From positions 48,739,792-48,803,791 of the forward strand of contig NC_134090.1 of the NCBI RefSeq assembly GCF_000715075.1: DNA of 64,000 nt, given 5' to 3'. Position numbers and translations under genes: made by a program. Source of the stretch: Nicotiana tabacum. Lineage: Eukaryota > Streptophyta > Magnoliopsida > Solanales > Solanaceae. Under the pieces are notes generated by a model. It was not told where the DNA came from. It worked only from the letters and a program-made list of their open reading frames with translations, and did no database searches. Each line of letters starts with the position of its first letter. The first letter of the stretch is position 1. Below, piece after piece: positions 36,122-46,830 of this stretch.

Positions 36122-36660
36122 AAAAATAGCTAGATTTATAAGTTATCATTCAAAATAGCCACGCCTTCAAAAATAATCAAAATTTAGCTACTTTTCATGT
36201 AAAGATAAATTTGAGCGAAAATACTGTTCAAAACCCAGAAAATACGCCAGTATATTATACTGGAGTTCCAGCATAAGTATACTTGAACTCCAACATATTA
36301 TACTGGAATTTGAGGATAAGTATATTGGAACTCCAGCATAATATAATGGAGTTCCAGCATAAGTACACTAGAACTCCAGCATAATATGTTGGAGTTCCAG
36401 CAAAGTATGTCGGTCCAGTATAATATGCTGGAAGTTTATACACAAATGCTCGAATCTCCAGTATATTATGCTGGAACTTTCCGTGTGTTGGAGTTCCAGC
36501 ATAATATGCTGGAAGTTCATACACAGGTGCACCGAACTCTAGTATATTATGCTGGACCGGTCTCGGTTGCAGCAAAATAATGGCTATTTTTTAATGACTT
36601 GGCAAACGCTGGCTATTTTTGAATGACCAGTCTGAAAACTAGCTAGCCTGTGCTATTTTT
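36122..36660. mobile_element. Foldback element with an array of short hairpins
   Basis: The ends are AAAAATAGCTAG on the left and, on the complement of the right end, AAAAATAGCACAGGCTAG. Between about 36245 and 36560 CTGGAGTTCCAG and TATTATGCTGG/CCAGCATAATA arms repeat in both orientations, with at least eight arms, so the strand can form a chain of small hairpins or larger foldbacks. Reading frames on both strands here are shadows of the repeat. The superfamily is unknown; no target duplication is certain. Confidence 0.7.
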
Positions 36661-37266
36661 ACGTATATATGTTAAACGTAAAGTTCTGCTTAGATATTGA
36701 ATTTGAGACAAAAAAAAATTGAAATATTTGAAAATTCGAATTTTTTATACGTTATATATCGTTATGGTTGGTTCACCCAGCCCTACCAGGCTTACCAATT
36801 TGGACATTAGTCCAGTGCATGTCCATCAGCCAAAAATGCACTTCACTTAAAGAAGAATATAGTTTCAGACTAAGTACATCGTATCTTCTTTTCTAGTTTC
36901 TACTGATATGAACCGCCATACTTCTACGGATCAAAGTGATAATACTTGTGCCGTACTGCCATTGGCTTATTGAATATTCGCATTTGATCTTTACTTTTTG
37001 CCATGCAACTTGAGATATGGTGTCGAAGAAGATGCTGAACTATCGTTTCAATGGTTATCAAATTCCTATTATCCTGAAATCTCCTAAATCACTTAGATTG
37101 ACACTTAAAATTGAAAATTGGAAATCAATTAATCGCGTAATCAAACTTTCAAAAAATCTAATTAATCTGAGCTTAGTTGGATTAGATATAGATTAAAATT
37201 TCTTAAATTCTAAAATTGAAAAGCCAAATCAGAGTTTTTATATTCTATCCTAACACTTGGAATAAG
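36661..37266. other. Intergenic spacer
   Basis: AT-rich, no supported feature. Confidence 0.6.
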
Positions 37267-37438
37267 ATTGATCGTTTGGTTGGGAAACAAGCTATCCCAT
37301 GATTAATTATTCATGGATTATTTGTCACAGGATTCCGGGATTAGTTATATTGCGATTTTATCCTAATCAAATGTGAGATAATCTCATATCAAATTTAATT
37401 CTAAAATTAATTATCTTCTATTCCTCGTAACAAACGAG
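37267..37438. repeat. Small MITE-like repeat
   Basis: Starts TCGTTTGGTTGGGAAACAAG and ends CCTCGTAACAAACGA. The interior has CCATGATTAATTATTCATGG, itself nearly palindromic, and GGATTCCGGGATTAG. About 170 bp, no ORF. Confidence 0.5.
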
Positions 37439-38786
37439 CTAGAAACCACGTTAGCCCTTGCTGAAAGGGGTACAAGAAGGGCATGTAGCCCATAAAGGGA
37501 TAGGAATCCATTTATCCATCTCACATCGTAGCGTCATGAGTTCAGTTCTTTACTTCTGTAGTAAAAGGTATACTGATGCGCCTTGTGAAAAATCTATTAG
37601 TAACTGAAGCGTGATTAGGAGATAAATATTCAAAGAGAAGAAAAAAAATTAAGGTTTATAATATATGCAAACATTTTTGGTGCTTTATGCAACTGTGAAA
37701 TCTTGGAATTACATGTGAGCTGTTTGTAATTATGACAAACCAAGGTAGTGCAATTAATCCAATTAAAGCAATTTTTTTTTAAAATATTGAAAATCATTGT
37801 CAATCATTTTCCAATGGGCTCCTTAAAAAAGTGATTGAAGATGATATTTTTGAGGTGTTGCCTAATTAACTTTTCTCATTTTCAGACAAGGATTTACGTC
37901 TCAACAGTTTGATGATTAAACATATTAAGGTATTTAATAATAAAAAACAGTTTTAATGCAGGTCTTTCCATCAGTGGAACGTCATGAAACAAATATTCAT
38001 AAACTATTCCTTATACAGGAAAGTTGATAAAGATGAATTTAATATAATCTATGACTACTTTGGATTTAACCACTATAATAATCATATATTGGTTGTCTTA
38101 TATGTACGTAAGTTGATTAATGGTCCTTGCTAAAGATACACTAATCGACAACCAAACAAATTAAACGGTGTGTTTTATAATTGTCAACTTAATTCTCTTA
38201 AAATGCTCTATACATTTATATCAAGAAAAGGATATCTTTATCACAATAGTTTAACATTTATATTCTTATCGTAGAAAAAAATATTTTTCGCCCAAAATTA
38301 TTTAAAAGATAATTACAAGTACTCATAAATGTACTTCTTTGCAAATTTTAAGGAGACTTCTCAGAACCAGAAGAAAATTAAAAAAAAAATGCTACAAAAA
38401 TTTGAAATTACAATAATATATAGTCAAAGAAGATGTTGTGGTCAACAGAACCCTGTATGGAAATATCCAGCTAAATGTTTGTTAGGAGACAATGCATGTA
38501 ACCCTAGAACCCTACTGTCTTTTTCAATCAAAATATTTAACAAACTAAAGAAATTGAAAAGAGAAAATTGATAAAGTATTTATTAAGAAAAGTTCCATTG
38601 TGAGAAGCCAAGTATTGGATTAATTTAAGTAAGAAGAGGGAACTTTGAAGCTTCAAATAATGAATAATAGTTATGGTTGTCGATCTAACTGTACTTTTGG
38701 AAGAAGCTTTCTTCCACCTATAGTTTTCTATATCACTGACTTAGAAGATTGAATTCTTGAATGGAAGATAATTTATAGCCTATTGG
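37439..38786. other. Intergenic spacer
   Basis: No supported gene. A reading frame of 80 codons at 38329-38571 is Lys/Gln-rich and low complexity, without recognisable similarity, and I do not call it. Confidence 0.55.
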
Positions 38787-39378
38787 CCAAGCTTCTTCCG
38801 AAGTCAAAAGCACTATTTTTCTTCCAAAAAATATTTTTCATCCTCAATTTAAGGTGTTTGGCTAAACTTTTTTGAGGGAAAAAATGATATTGGGAAGAAG
38901 TAGAAGTTAAAAAAAATAACTTCTCCCTAAAAACAGAAGCAATTTTGACTTTTTTTTTTACAAAAAATACCCTTAGCAAATATAGTATATACCAAAATAA
39001 CCTTACTTATTTTAAACTTAATATTTAGAATTAGAGATTGTATTATTGAGAACTCTCCTAATGTATAAATATGTTGAATGATTTTTTGATATATTTAAAT
39101 CAACTCGAACAAATTAAAGTACTTTTCAATTTTATTTCATGCTATACCTAAATAAAATGAAAACTTAATTATAATCTTTAATAATAAATATTTGAGACTA
39201 TTTATTTATTTATATAATATTAACTATTAATTAAAACTTTTTATGTCCTTATTCGTAATTTGATATTTATTAGTATTCTTTAAAAAGCTTGGTCAAGCAC
39301 AAATTATTGCTCAAAAGTGTTTTTTAGATTGATTAGCCAAACACAAATTGATTTTTTCAGTTTGGCCAAACGGACTAT
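38787..39378. repeat. MITE-like repeat (family C)
   Basis: The left end reads GGCCAAGCTTCTTCCGAAG and the right end CAGTTTGGCCAAACGG. Internal motifs GGTGTTTGGCTAAAC and CTCAAAAGTGTTTTTTAGAT recur in the copy that flanks the + strand chromovirus (46535-46825 and 57558-57614). No transposase. Confidence 0.6.
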
Positions 39379-40042
39379 TATATTCTGATTTACATTATTA
39401 GAAGATAGGAAAAAGCGTCTCCACTCACTCTTTTGAGATTAAAACAAAGTGGAATAAACATTAGGCTCATAGAAGTATATTAGATATTTCAATCTAAACT
39501 CATAACAATATTATATTTTCTAACAGTATTCCTTTTAAACCCATAAATTTTTAAAAATTGTTTTAAATACCAAAATTTTATTGTTTTTTCTTTCTGAAAT
39601 TTGGCACTCAATCTTGCCTTAAAATTTTATTGAGAAAAATACCTGACGCGCTTCAAGCGTCTTTGGTAAAGTAATTTCTTTAAGCATAAAAAACGCGCCA
39701 TGAGGCTCCCAAAATAAAGCATAAATACACCTCACACACGTCAAAATCAACCCCTAACAACTCCTCTATATTTTAACCCAAAACAAATAAAGGAAAAAAT
39801 GAAACCAGCTCCCTCTTCACCAATATCGACGGTTGTATTCAACAGAAATACCTATGATATGGACACGTGTTGAGGATGCATATACCTCGAAACACGTAGA
39901 AGCTACTCTCTCTATTATTGGTGGTTTTCTTTCTTTAACGTGGCCCCCACTCTTGCACCTTCCATTCAACGTCTAATTTTATCATATTAACTCTTGATAC
40001 ACAAAAAAGAACTCTATTGACACTAGTCACCTTCTTAGTGGT
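39379..40042. other. Intergenic spacer
   Basis: AT-rich, with a short GC-richer patch at 39640-39720 (GACGCGCTTCAAGCG). No feature supported. Confidence 0.55.
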
Positions 40043-40478
40043 CGTTTGGCATGTTGTATAAGGCAATTAATCATTGTATAAGAAATTGTGTTAAATTACA
40101 ACATTGTTTGATTGTAATTTCAAATGTAGTATAAGTAATTCATGTATTATTTTATATACCAATTGGTGTATTGTCTTATCCCCTGTCAATAGGGAATAAC
40201 TAATCCATATAATATTAGTTATACGTAGATAAAGTACCAAAAGGACAAAACTATCTTTTTCCAAGAAACTTATGTAGACCAAATATCCTAAGGTATAATT
40301 ATAAGTTTATTATTTTTTAGTTTAAAAACAAATAAATAATTTAGATGATACTTTGTATACTCAATTAAGTGTAATGAACCGAATAGCTAATAAGAAATAA
40401 TCATACTATTAATTTTCGTATTGTTAATATCTGCATTGCTAATCCATTATAGCTTATCTTTGATCCAAACAACCCCCA
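40043..40478. repeat. Tourist-like MITE relic
   Basis: Begins GGTCGTTTGGCATG and ends ATCCAAACAACCCCC, inverted ends resembling family A. About 435 bp, AT-rich, no ORF. Target duplication not clear. Confidence 0.5.
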
Positions 40479-40789
40479 GAGGCTACTTATTGTGTACTTT
40501 TATTTACGGTGTGATTCTGTGCTTTTGACCTTCTCTCTTTTAGCCCAAAAAATTCTTTCTTCCCCATTAAGCATTACTGTTCAAGTCTTAATTAATAACT
40601 AAAACACAATAAATTAATACTTCTTCTAGTACTCTTAGCCAGAGTCGGCCCGACGAATTTTGTAGCTTAAAGTCAAATTTTATAAGGGGCCTTAACTTTT
40701 AAAATTATTTATTTGAAGTCTATTTTTTTTTTAACTTTTCTTAGATACAAAGTAATTAATAATTTTCCTATAATCAATAACTCCTAATA

Positions 40790-41180
40790 AGTATATTTCA
40801 GTTGACAATATAGCTAATCCATTTAATCTTTCTTGAGACGTTGTTAATGTTAGGTGATATTTTATCAATTTTAATTTTTACAACTTCTTTCCGCTGAAGC
40901 AACGGTAATAAGAGTTATTAACATTATTCCATAACCAATATAGACATTTGGAAAAGAATCAAATATTTATATTTGATTGAGTGTATCAATTAAACTGCTT
41001 CTCCATCTTCTAATTGTACTGTTTTTCTTGATATTTTTAATTCAGAAAATAAATATAAACCATCAATATCGAATTGATTAATATGCTTTAAGGAACATTC
41101 AAGATTGATGCAATATTGTTTTAAATTTTCATCATCTAGTGATCTTAGTTTTTACCGCTAAATAGAAAATTAAAAATAGT
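40790..41180 (-). pseudogene. hAT transposase fragment (C-terminal dimerisation region)
   Basis: Minus-strand pieces read INQFDIDGLYLFSELKIS (about 41030-41080), then ITVASAERSCK and, after a one-base frameshift, LKLIKYHLTLTTSQERLNGL followed by AILSTEI (40800-40910). This is the conserved C-terminal signature of DUF4371/TTF-type hAT proteins (usual form TVA(S/T)(A/G)ERSFSKLK). Surrounding sequence (about 40640-41545) may be the rest of the element: AGTCGGCCCGACGAATTTTG on one side and GGGGCCCCGCAAATATGGGG on the other. It is inactive. Confidence 0.72.
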
Positions 41181-41836
41181 TTCATAAGCTTCGAATTGTT
41201 AAGTGAAAAAATAGCCTTGTCTACTATGTATAAAAGTAATCAACTCTAAAGGATTCTTTGAAAGATTTTGAGATTTCATTATTAAATTCTCATCAAATTG
41301 TCACTTCCTACATATCACACATTTCTTACGAAATTTGAGTTCGATATTCATTTCAAGTGCAATTTCGTTGGCAGAAATCATAGCAGTTGTATATCCTTCT
41401 TCTCTATATTTGTTAAAGAAAAAAACTTTTTCTCTTTACAATTTTTTTTTAAAACTTATATAAAGCTTATTAGGTGTAACAAAAAATGGGGCCCCGCAAA
41501 TATGGGGTGTAAAACAGTTGCTTTACTTGCTTTATGGAAGTGTCGTCCCTGCTCTTAGCTCCTGACACTACTAGAAATTTGGCAAAAACCGACCAAGAAA
41601 AACCGACCAACTTTGGTCGGTCAAAAAACCGGCCAAAAACAGACCAAAGTTGGTTGGTTTTTCAAAATATTTTAATTTTTAATTTTTTGTTACGAAACCG
41701 ACCAACTTTGGTCGGTTTTCTTTGGCGCAAAAAGCGGGAAACTATTTTTGAGTCCCGCGAAATTTATTTTTCAAGAAACCGACCAACTTTGGTTGGTTTT
41801 TGCAATTAAAATTAATAATAATTAATATTAAAAAAA

Positions 41837-43060
41837 GAGAAAATGCATAAAGTACCCATTAAACTTGTTCGGGAAAATCATTTACACACCTAAACTACGG
41901 GCGACCTTTTACCCCACTATTTTCATCTAAACTAAATTTAATATCTCATTCAAAATACTGAACCAGTCTTGTGGTGGGCTGTGTCAACACGCGCCATACA
42001 TGTATCAATTACTACACTATTTTTTTTTTTTTATTATATACTTCTTCTTTCCTTTTCTATTCTTTTTTTTTATTTCATCTTCTTCACCTTTCTTCCTCGT
42101 TATTTTTGTCATTGCCACTGTGGAAGCCATTCACAGCCATAACCTCCCTTAAACACATCAACTCTATCTCTATTCTTCTTTTTTTATTGTAGATAAATTT
42201 ATTTGTGCCTTTGACATTACACGGAATTAAGGAGAAAAGGGGTCGGAAAGCTTACAGATCAGCTCTATCTCTATTATTCTTTTTTTCATTGTAGATAAAT
42301 TTATTTGTGCCTTTGACATTACACGAAATTAAGGAGAAAAGGTCGGAAAGCTTGGGATAGAGAGAAATGTTTGGTTGGCCGGAAAGTTTGGTATCGTCGG
42401 TACCGTATTTTTTGACAAGTTGGGTTTGTGCTCCTAATTCCCTTCGTCTGGGTTTTCTTAGGAGAATATTTGTCACTTTATTCCTCCTAGTTTTGTATTG
42501 AAAGAGTGAAGAAAACCTAAGATATAGAGCCACTACTTAAGGACCTATAAATTTTCTCCAGTCGGAGAATTTTCCGGTGACACCTTGTCTTCTTTTCAAC
42601 ACTATGTCTGGTTCTAAAGAGGTATTTTTCAGCAAATAGATGAAAAATCGGATGGAAAAAATCTCAATTGAAGAAGGACGGAGATAAGGATAAGATCATT
42701 GGAAATGGATATTTTAGCAAGCTAGAGCCATTGGTTCCTGCTTCTGTTAAATGAAGAAAGAGGAAAAAAACGAAAAAGAAAAGAAAAATGAATAAGAAAA
42801 GAGAAAAACATAGTATTAAGTTAATTAGTTATAATATCCAATAGGAAAGTGACACCTGGACAATTAAATTAGTTTTAAGTTATTTTTTTTGCCTTCACGC
42901 GCATCTACAAAATGAATTATACGTTTTATGCCAGGTCATCATTCAAGAGGGTATTAAATTCACTTAAGTTTAGAATAAGGGGGTAAAAGATCGCTCGTAA
43001 AGTTTTGGTGTGTAAATGATTTTTCTGAACAAGTTTAATGGGTACTTTATGCATTTTCTC
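41837..43060. mobile_element. Mutator-like element with long inverted repeats, nested in CACTA
   Basis: The ends are GAGAAAATGCATAAAGTACC and its exact complement at 43041-43060. Inverted similarity continues for about 65 bp (AACTTGTTC, AATCATTTACACACC). The flanks are TTAAAAAAA (41828-41836) and TTAAAAAAC (43061-43069), an 8-of-9 match as expected for Mutator-type 9-bp duplications. No MURA-like ORF is seen. The interior contains a direct duplication (about 42158-42354). Confidence 0.85.
42158..42354. repeat. Direct duplication of about 95 bp inside the Mutator-like element
   Basis: Two adjacent copies each carry CTCTATCTCTATT, TTGTAGATAAATTTATTTG, TGACATTACACG and AGGAGAAAAG followed by GTCGGAAAGCTT. 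The first spans about 42160-42254 and the second about 42262-42352, with a few mismatches. The junction reads CTTACAGATCAG. Confidence 0.8.
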
Positions 43061-43234
43061 TTAAAAAACCGACCAACTTTGGTCGGTAAATTCGGCAGGT
43101 CATTTTAAAAAACCGACCAACTTTGGTCAGTAATTTTATTTTTTAACAAAATCGACCAACTTTGGTATGTTATTTTCGTGCGAAAATACAATTATAGAGT
43201 ATAAATAAAAAATAAGACAATCTTAAAACAAAAT

Positions 43235-43305
43235 GCACTAATGGTTTAGTGGTAGAATAGTTTCCTGCCATAGTACACACCCCGGTTCGATTCCCATATG
43301 ATGAA
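43235..43305 (+). pseudogene. tRNA-Gly(GCC)-like sequence inside the CACTA element
   Basis: It follows the plant tRNA-Gly(GCC) pattern: the D-arm/A-box TGGTTTAGTGG and GTAGAATAG, the anticodon loop CTGCCAT (anticodon GCC), and a perfect B-box GGTTCGATTCC. The anticodon stem has changes, and the acceptor stem is broken (GCACTAA against ATGATGA), so a mature tRNA is unlikely. The internal polymerase III promoter boxes appear intact. Confidence 0.78.
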
Positions 43306-43552
43306 TCTTTTGATTACATAATTAAAATACCGACCAACTTTGGTCGGTTTTTTCTTGCGACCAACCTTGGTTCTTTTACCTTTATGACCAACCTTGGCCA
43401 GTAATTAACGACCAATTTTGGTCGGTATACTAAAACGATCACCAAAATAGCGACAAAGCGTGTTTGGATGCGTTTTGGTCGGTAATTTGCTAAAATCGAC
43501 CAACATTGATCAGTTTTTGTGATAGCTAATTACCGGATTTTTAGCAGTGTGA

Positions 43553-44033
43553 GTATCTTGTATTGTAATGGAAGGAGTATTGTTTACTGATTGAGGTCAA
43601 GTACTAAACTCCTTTTAAAATCAAGCTCATAGGACCGTCAATTTCGTGTTGTCCAATGGGGGGCCATCTTTCTCTTTTTAAACAGTGTTGGAGAAAAGAA
43701 AACGCCTATAAAAAGAAGTAGGCCTGTGTAAAGAAAGATCTCATCTTATCAAAGGAAGCAAAAAAGAAAAGTTTTAGTAGAGGGAGCAGCCTTTTTGCTT
43801 TCTCCCTTTTGTCCTTAAGCCTGTTCTAAAGCAAAGGAAAGAATCCAAGGGAAGTTTCTTACAAAGTCTTCCCTTTCATTAAAATCTTTTTAGTATAAAT
43901 TTACTCATATAATTAACCCACTTTCTTTCCTCAGAAAAGGTTCAAAGTCTCTGATTTTCACTTTCTTCCTCTAAATTAAATTAAAGTTGTGTTTCATAGA
44001 TATAGATATTTGCTTAAAGAGAGAAAAAGAAAA
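43553..44033 (+). promoter_or_regulatory. Promoter and 5' UTR of the HIPP gene
   Basis: A strong TATA box TATAAAAAG lies at 43707-43715. Transcription would start near 43740, giving a 5' UTR of about 290 bases rich in AAG/TTTC. No upstream reading frame of note. The adjacent CACTA element ends at 43549. Confidence 0.55.
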
Positions 44034-44960
44034 ATGGGTCTAGGAGGAACTTTGGAGTATATTTCTGAGATCATGAGTAGTGATAAGCCCAAAAAGAAGA
44101 AGAAGCAGTTTAATACAGTGGAGCTCAAAGTCAGAATGGATTGTGATGGCTGTGAACTTAAAGTCAAGAAAGCTCTTTCTTCCTTGAGTGGTAAGTACGA
44201 TAACTTCATTCATCATCATCTTCTTTTTTCCCATTTACAAACAATTACTATCAGCTTTGTTTAGCTAAGTTAGCTGAAAGATACTTTTAACATGCTGATA
44301 TCAGTGGCAAAGTCAGGTATTTTCCAAAAAAGTGAAAAAAAATGACAGACAAACTAAAAGGTATTCAATATATGTTATATACCACTAAAATATAATATTT
44401 TATTTATATATGAGGTATAATTTTTCGACCTTTAAGAAATGTAGCTTCGTTCATGGTTGATACTGTTGTGACTCAACTACAGTTTTCTCAATGTCTCACA
44501 CTATTAAAAATTTCCTTATAGTTTATATGTAGTTTATTTTTTATCAACTTCCAATATGCGAATTTGTTCCCACACCCTACACACGAGATATATCCAATAA
44601 TTTTAAAGTTAGGTATATTAAAGCTGAAATATTTTGGTTTTGGTTATAATTGCAGGAGTGAAGTCTGTGGAGATAAACAGGAAACAACAGAAGGTGACAG
44701 TAACAGGATATGTGGAAGCAAACAAGGTGTTAAAGAAGGCAAAGTCAACAGGGAAGAAGGCAGAGATATGGCCTTATGTCCCTTACAATTTGGTGTCTCA
44801 GCCCTATGCTGCAGCAGCTTATGACAAGAAAGCACCACCTGGTTATGTCAGAAGAGTTGATCAGAACAACTCAACTACTGGAACAGTTGCAAGATATGAG
44901 GACCCTGCCTATACCAACATTTTCAGTGATGACAACCCTAATGCTTGCTCTATCATGTAA
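44034..44960 (+). CDS. Heavy-metal-associated isoprenylated plant protein (HIPP), two exons
   Basis: Exons 44034-44190 and 44656-44960 join in phase across a GT-AG intron (donor GTAAGT, acceptor TTGCAG) to give 153 residues. An N-terminal lead (MGLGGTLEYISEIM) is followed by a Lys run (K20-K24). The HMA domain spans about residues 28-92, with the metal-binding M35-D-C-D-G-C40, and ends in WPYVPY (91-96). A Tyr/Pro-rich linker (YDKKAPPGYVRRV) follows and the protein ends C150-S-I-M, a CaaX farnesylation motif. This is the standard layout of the single-HMA HIPP20-27 group. Such proteins bind soft metals through the two Cys, attach to membranes through the prenyl tail and act in metal handling and stress responses (family knowledge). 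The start is the first ATG after the UTR and matches family N-termini. No defects seen. Confidence 0.95.
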
Positions 44961-45161
44961 TATTCTGCAAATAACTGCGCCTTAATTCCAAATTAGTTGT
45001 AGTCAGCTATTATTATGGGAGTAATATTCAAAAAATTTAGAGCACTGCAAGTTTGTGTGCAGGGTTTGGGATTGGGTCGAAAGGTTAACTGCTGTGGTTG
45101 TAAGTTTTGCATGGGTGTTAATGAGCGGAGTATGTATCAGAAATAACTTTGTACTTTCACA

Positions 45162-45246
45162 AAATTGGGGTATAGTTTGCGTACACTATCGTTTATATAC
45201 CTACTTGTAGGATGTCACTAAATTTTTTTGATATTGTTGTTGTTGC
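45162..45246 (+). repeat. SINE 3' tail relic (TS/SolS-like)
   Basis: GGGGTATAGTTTGCGTACAC, then CTTGTAGGATGTCACTAAAT and a (TTG)n tail ending at about 45246 match the usual 3' part of solanaceous SINEs (GGTCTGCGTACACT...GGGATTTCACTGGG...(TTG)n). I could not locate a 5' tRNA-like head, so it is probably truncated. It lies about 200 bp after the HIPP stop and may be in its 3' UTR. Confidence 0.6.
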
Positions 45247-46252
45247 ATGGGTGTTAATGAGTAGGGTTGGGTTTTTGGTACAGTCTGGAGTACTGAATGA
45301 GCAGTCAAGCAAATAATTAGGAATTTACAATGGGGGTGGTTGTAATAAACCTGCTACTTGTAGTAATAGAAGAATACTACATTGTCATTTTGAATGTTAT
45401 ATTCTCTTTCGCTTGTTTGTTTTTTTCTTCTTTTTTTAAGTGTAATTTCTACTATATATTTACAGAAAATTTTCACAATTATCTAAAAGATAATTATATG
45501 TAATTGTGCATAAAAAAGGGAATTAGCAACCTAAAAAATAAGATGGGCTACTAATACAATAGATTAAAATATACTAATAATATAAAAAAAAATTGTACCA
45601 TTTAGGGTCTTTTGATTTATGACTTCGACTAATTAATTGCAACATATAAGATAATACAACGTTTTGGTAACTTTCATGAAAAAATTAATTATCCTATAAA
45701 CTAATGCGAGGCTTGATTGGCAGTGTTAAATAATATAAGTGTATTAGCAATGCAGAGATTAAACTATTTAAAGACAAAAATACTCCTTTTTTATGCATAA
45801 TAATGTTCTCATAAGCATAACTGCATAACAATCTCTTTATTACTATTAATCATGGACTAAACAATCCAAATATTATATATAATCCCATCATAACAATTAT
45901 GTCAACCACACGAGCCCTATGAATAAAAATTCGATTTTCTACTTGGGATGATGTTTGATGATGAGTTTCCTCTCTGCTGGTTGTACACAGCTGTAACATT
46001 GATATCACAGCAAATTAGCTGGTTGTTAACGTTCATGACCCTCTCCTATTGCTGGAAACTGTTGGTACAAATAATTTTGGGTCCAACACCCACGGTTTAA
46101 GTAGGACTTCTTGAGTTGGTGAGGACGGGAGCCAGTGGAGGTGTAGTCCTTTCAAAACCAAAAGAAAACAAATTGAATAAGAAAATGAAAGAGTTAATAT
46201 ATATATATAAATTCCTATAGTTAACTTACATACAAAAATAGTTGAATGTTTT
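45247..46252. other. Intergenic spacer
   Basis: AT-rich; no gene or certain repeat seen. Confidence 0.6.
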
Positions 46253-46520
46253 ATTAGCTAGCATTTGGATATATATCTGGTTGAAACTTGTAAAAACAAG
46301 ATTTTGAAGATGAGATGAAAATTAATTTTTAAAAGTTGCAATTGTATTTGGACATGCATTCTACTTGCAAAGAATTTGAAATTAAATTTTGCGGGTAAAA
46401 AACTTCAAAAACTACTCTAAAATTATTTTTGGGATTTGAAGATTTTTTTAAAAAAATATGTCAAAAAATAGTTAAAATCAATAAAGAAACAGATATTTAA
46501 AGATAAAATTTGAAAAGAAG
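46253..46520. repeat. MITE-like repeat (family E), inverted copy
   Basis: Carries, in inverted orientation, the interior of 35208-35492: GAAGATGAGATGAAAAT, AACTTCAAAAACTACTCTAA and ATTTTTGGGATTTGAA. Its left end GCTAGCATTTGGATATA matches the other copy's right end. Its right end abuts the family C repeat. Confidence 0.55.
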
Positions 46521-46830
46521 CTCCCAAATCTTATGGCCAAGCTTTTTTTTGGGCCAAAAAAACACTTTTGGCCAAAAATTGAGGTGTTTGGCCAAGCTTT
46601 TGGAAGGAAAAAAAAGTGTTTTTCAGGAGAAGCAGAAGTAGTTTTGGAAAAGCAGAAAAAAGTAGCTTCTCTCCAAAAGCACTTTTCGGAGAAGCACTTT
46701 TGAGAAAAATACACTTAGAAGCAGTTTTCAAAAGCTTGACCAAACACTAATTACTGCTCAAAAGTGCTTTTCAAATTAATTAGCCAAATACAAACTGCTT
46801 CTCACCAAAAGTATTTTTTAAAAAAAGTAC

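Larger units (their letters stand above)
41566..43549. mobile_element. CACTA transposon, non-autonomous
   Basis: Starts CACTACTAGAAATTTGGC; the complement of its end reads CACTGCTAAAAATCCGG. The 3-bp target repeat TGA flanks it (41563-41565 and 43550-43552). Subterminal copies of ACCGACCAACTTTGGTCGG in both orientations fill both ends (41580-41810 and 43063-43530), the typical transposase-binding array of CACTA elements. No transposase is present. A second element (41837-43060) is nested inside, and a tRNA-like sequence lies at 43235-43305. Its right end is about 160 bp from the TATA box of the HIPP gene. Confidence 0.9.

Noticed and set aside
36255..36580. Tyr/Ala/Gly-rich frames on both strands
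   Set aside because: Both arise from the repeated hairpin arms of the foldback element.
38329..38571. 80-codon Lys-rich + strand frame
   Set aside because: No start context, neighbour or motif supports it; composition follows the local A-rich sequence.
41971..42533. Possible small genes inside the Mutator-like element
   Set aside because: The + frame is a T/C-rich tract and the minus frame spans the direct duplication; no conserved motif seen. Captured host sequence remains possible and is listed as a finding.
43235..43305. Functional tRNA-Gly gene
   Set aside because: The acceptor stem does not pair and the anticodon stem is altered, so it is called a tRNA-like pseudogene.
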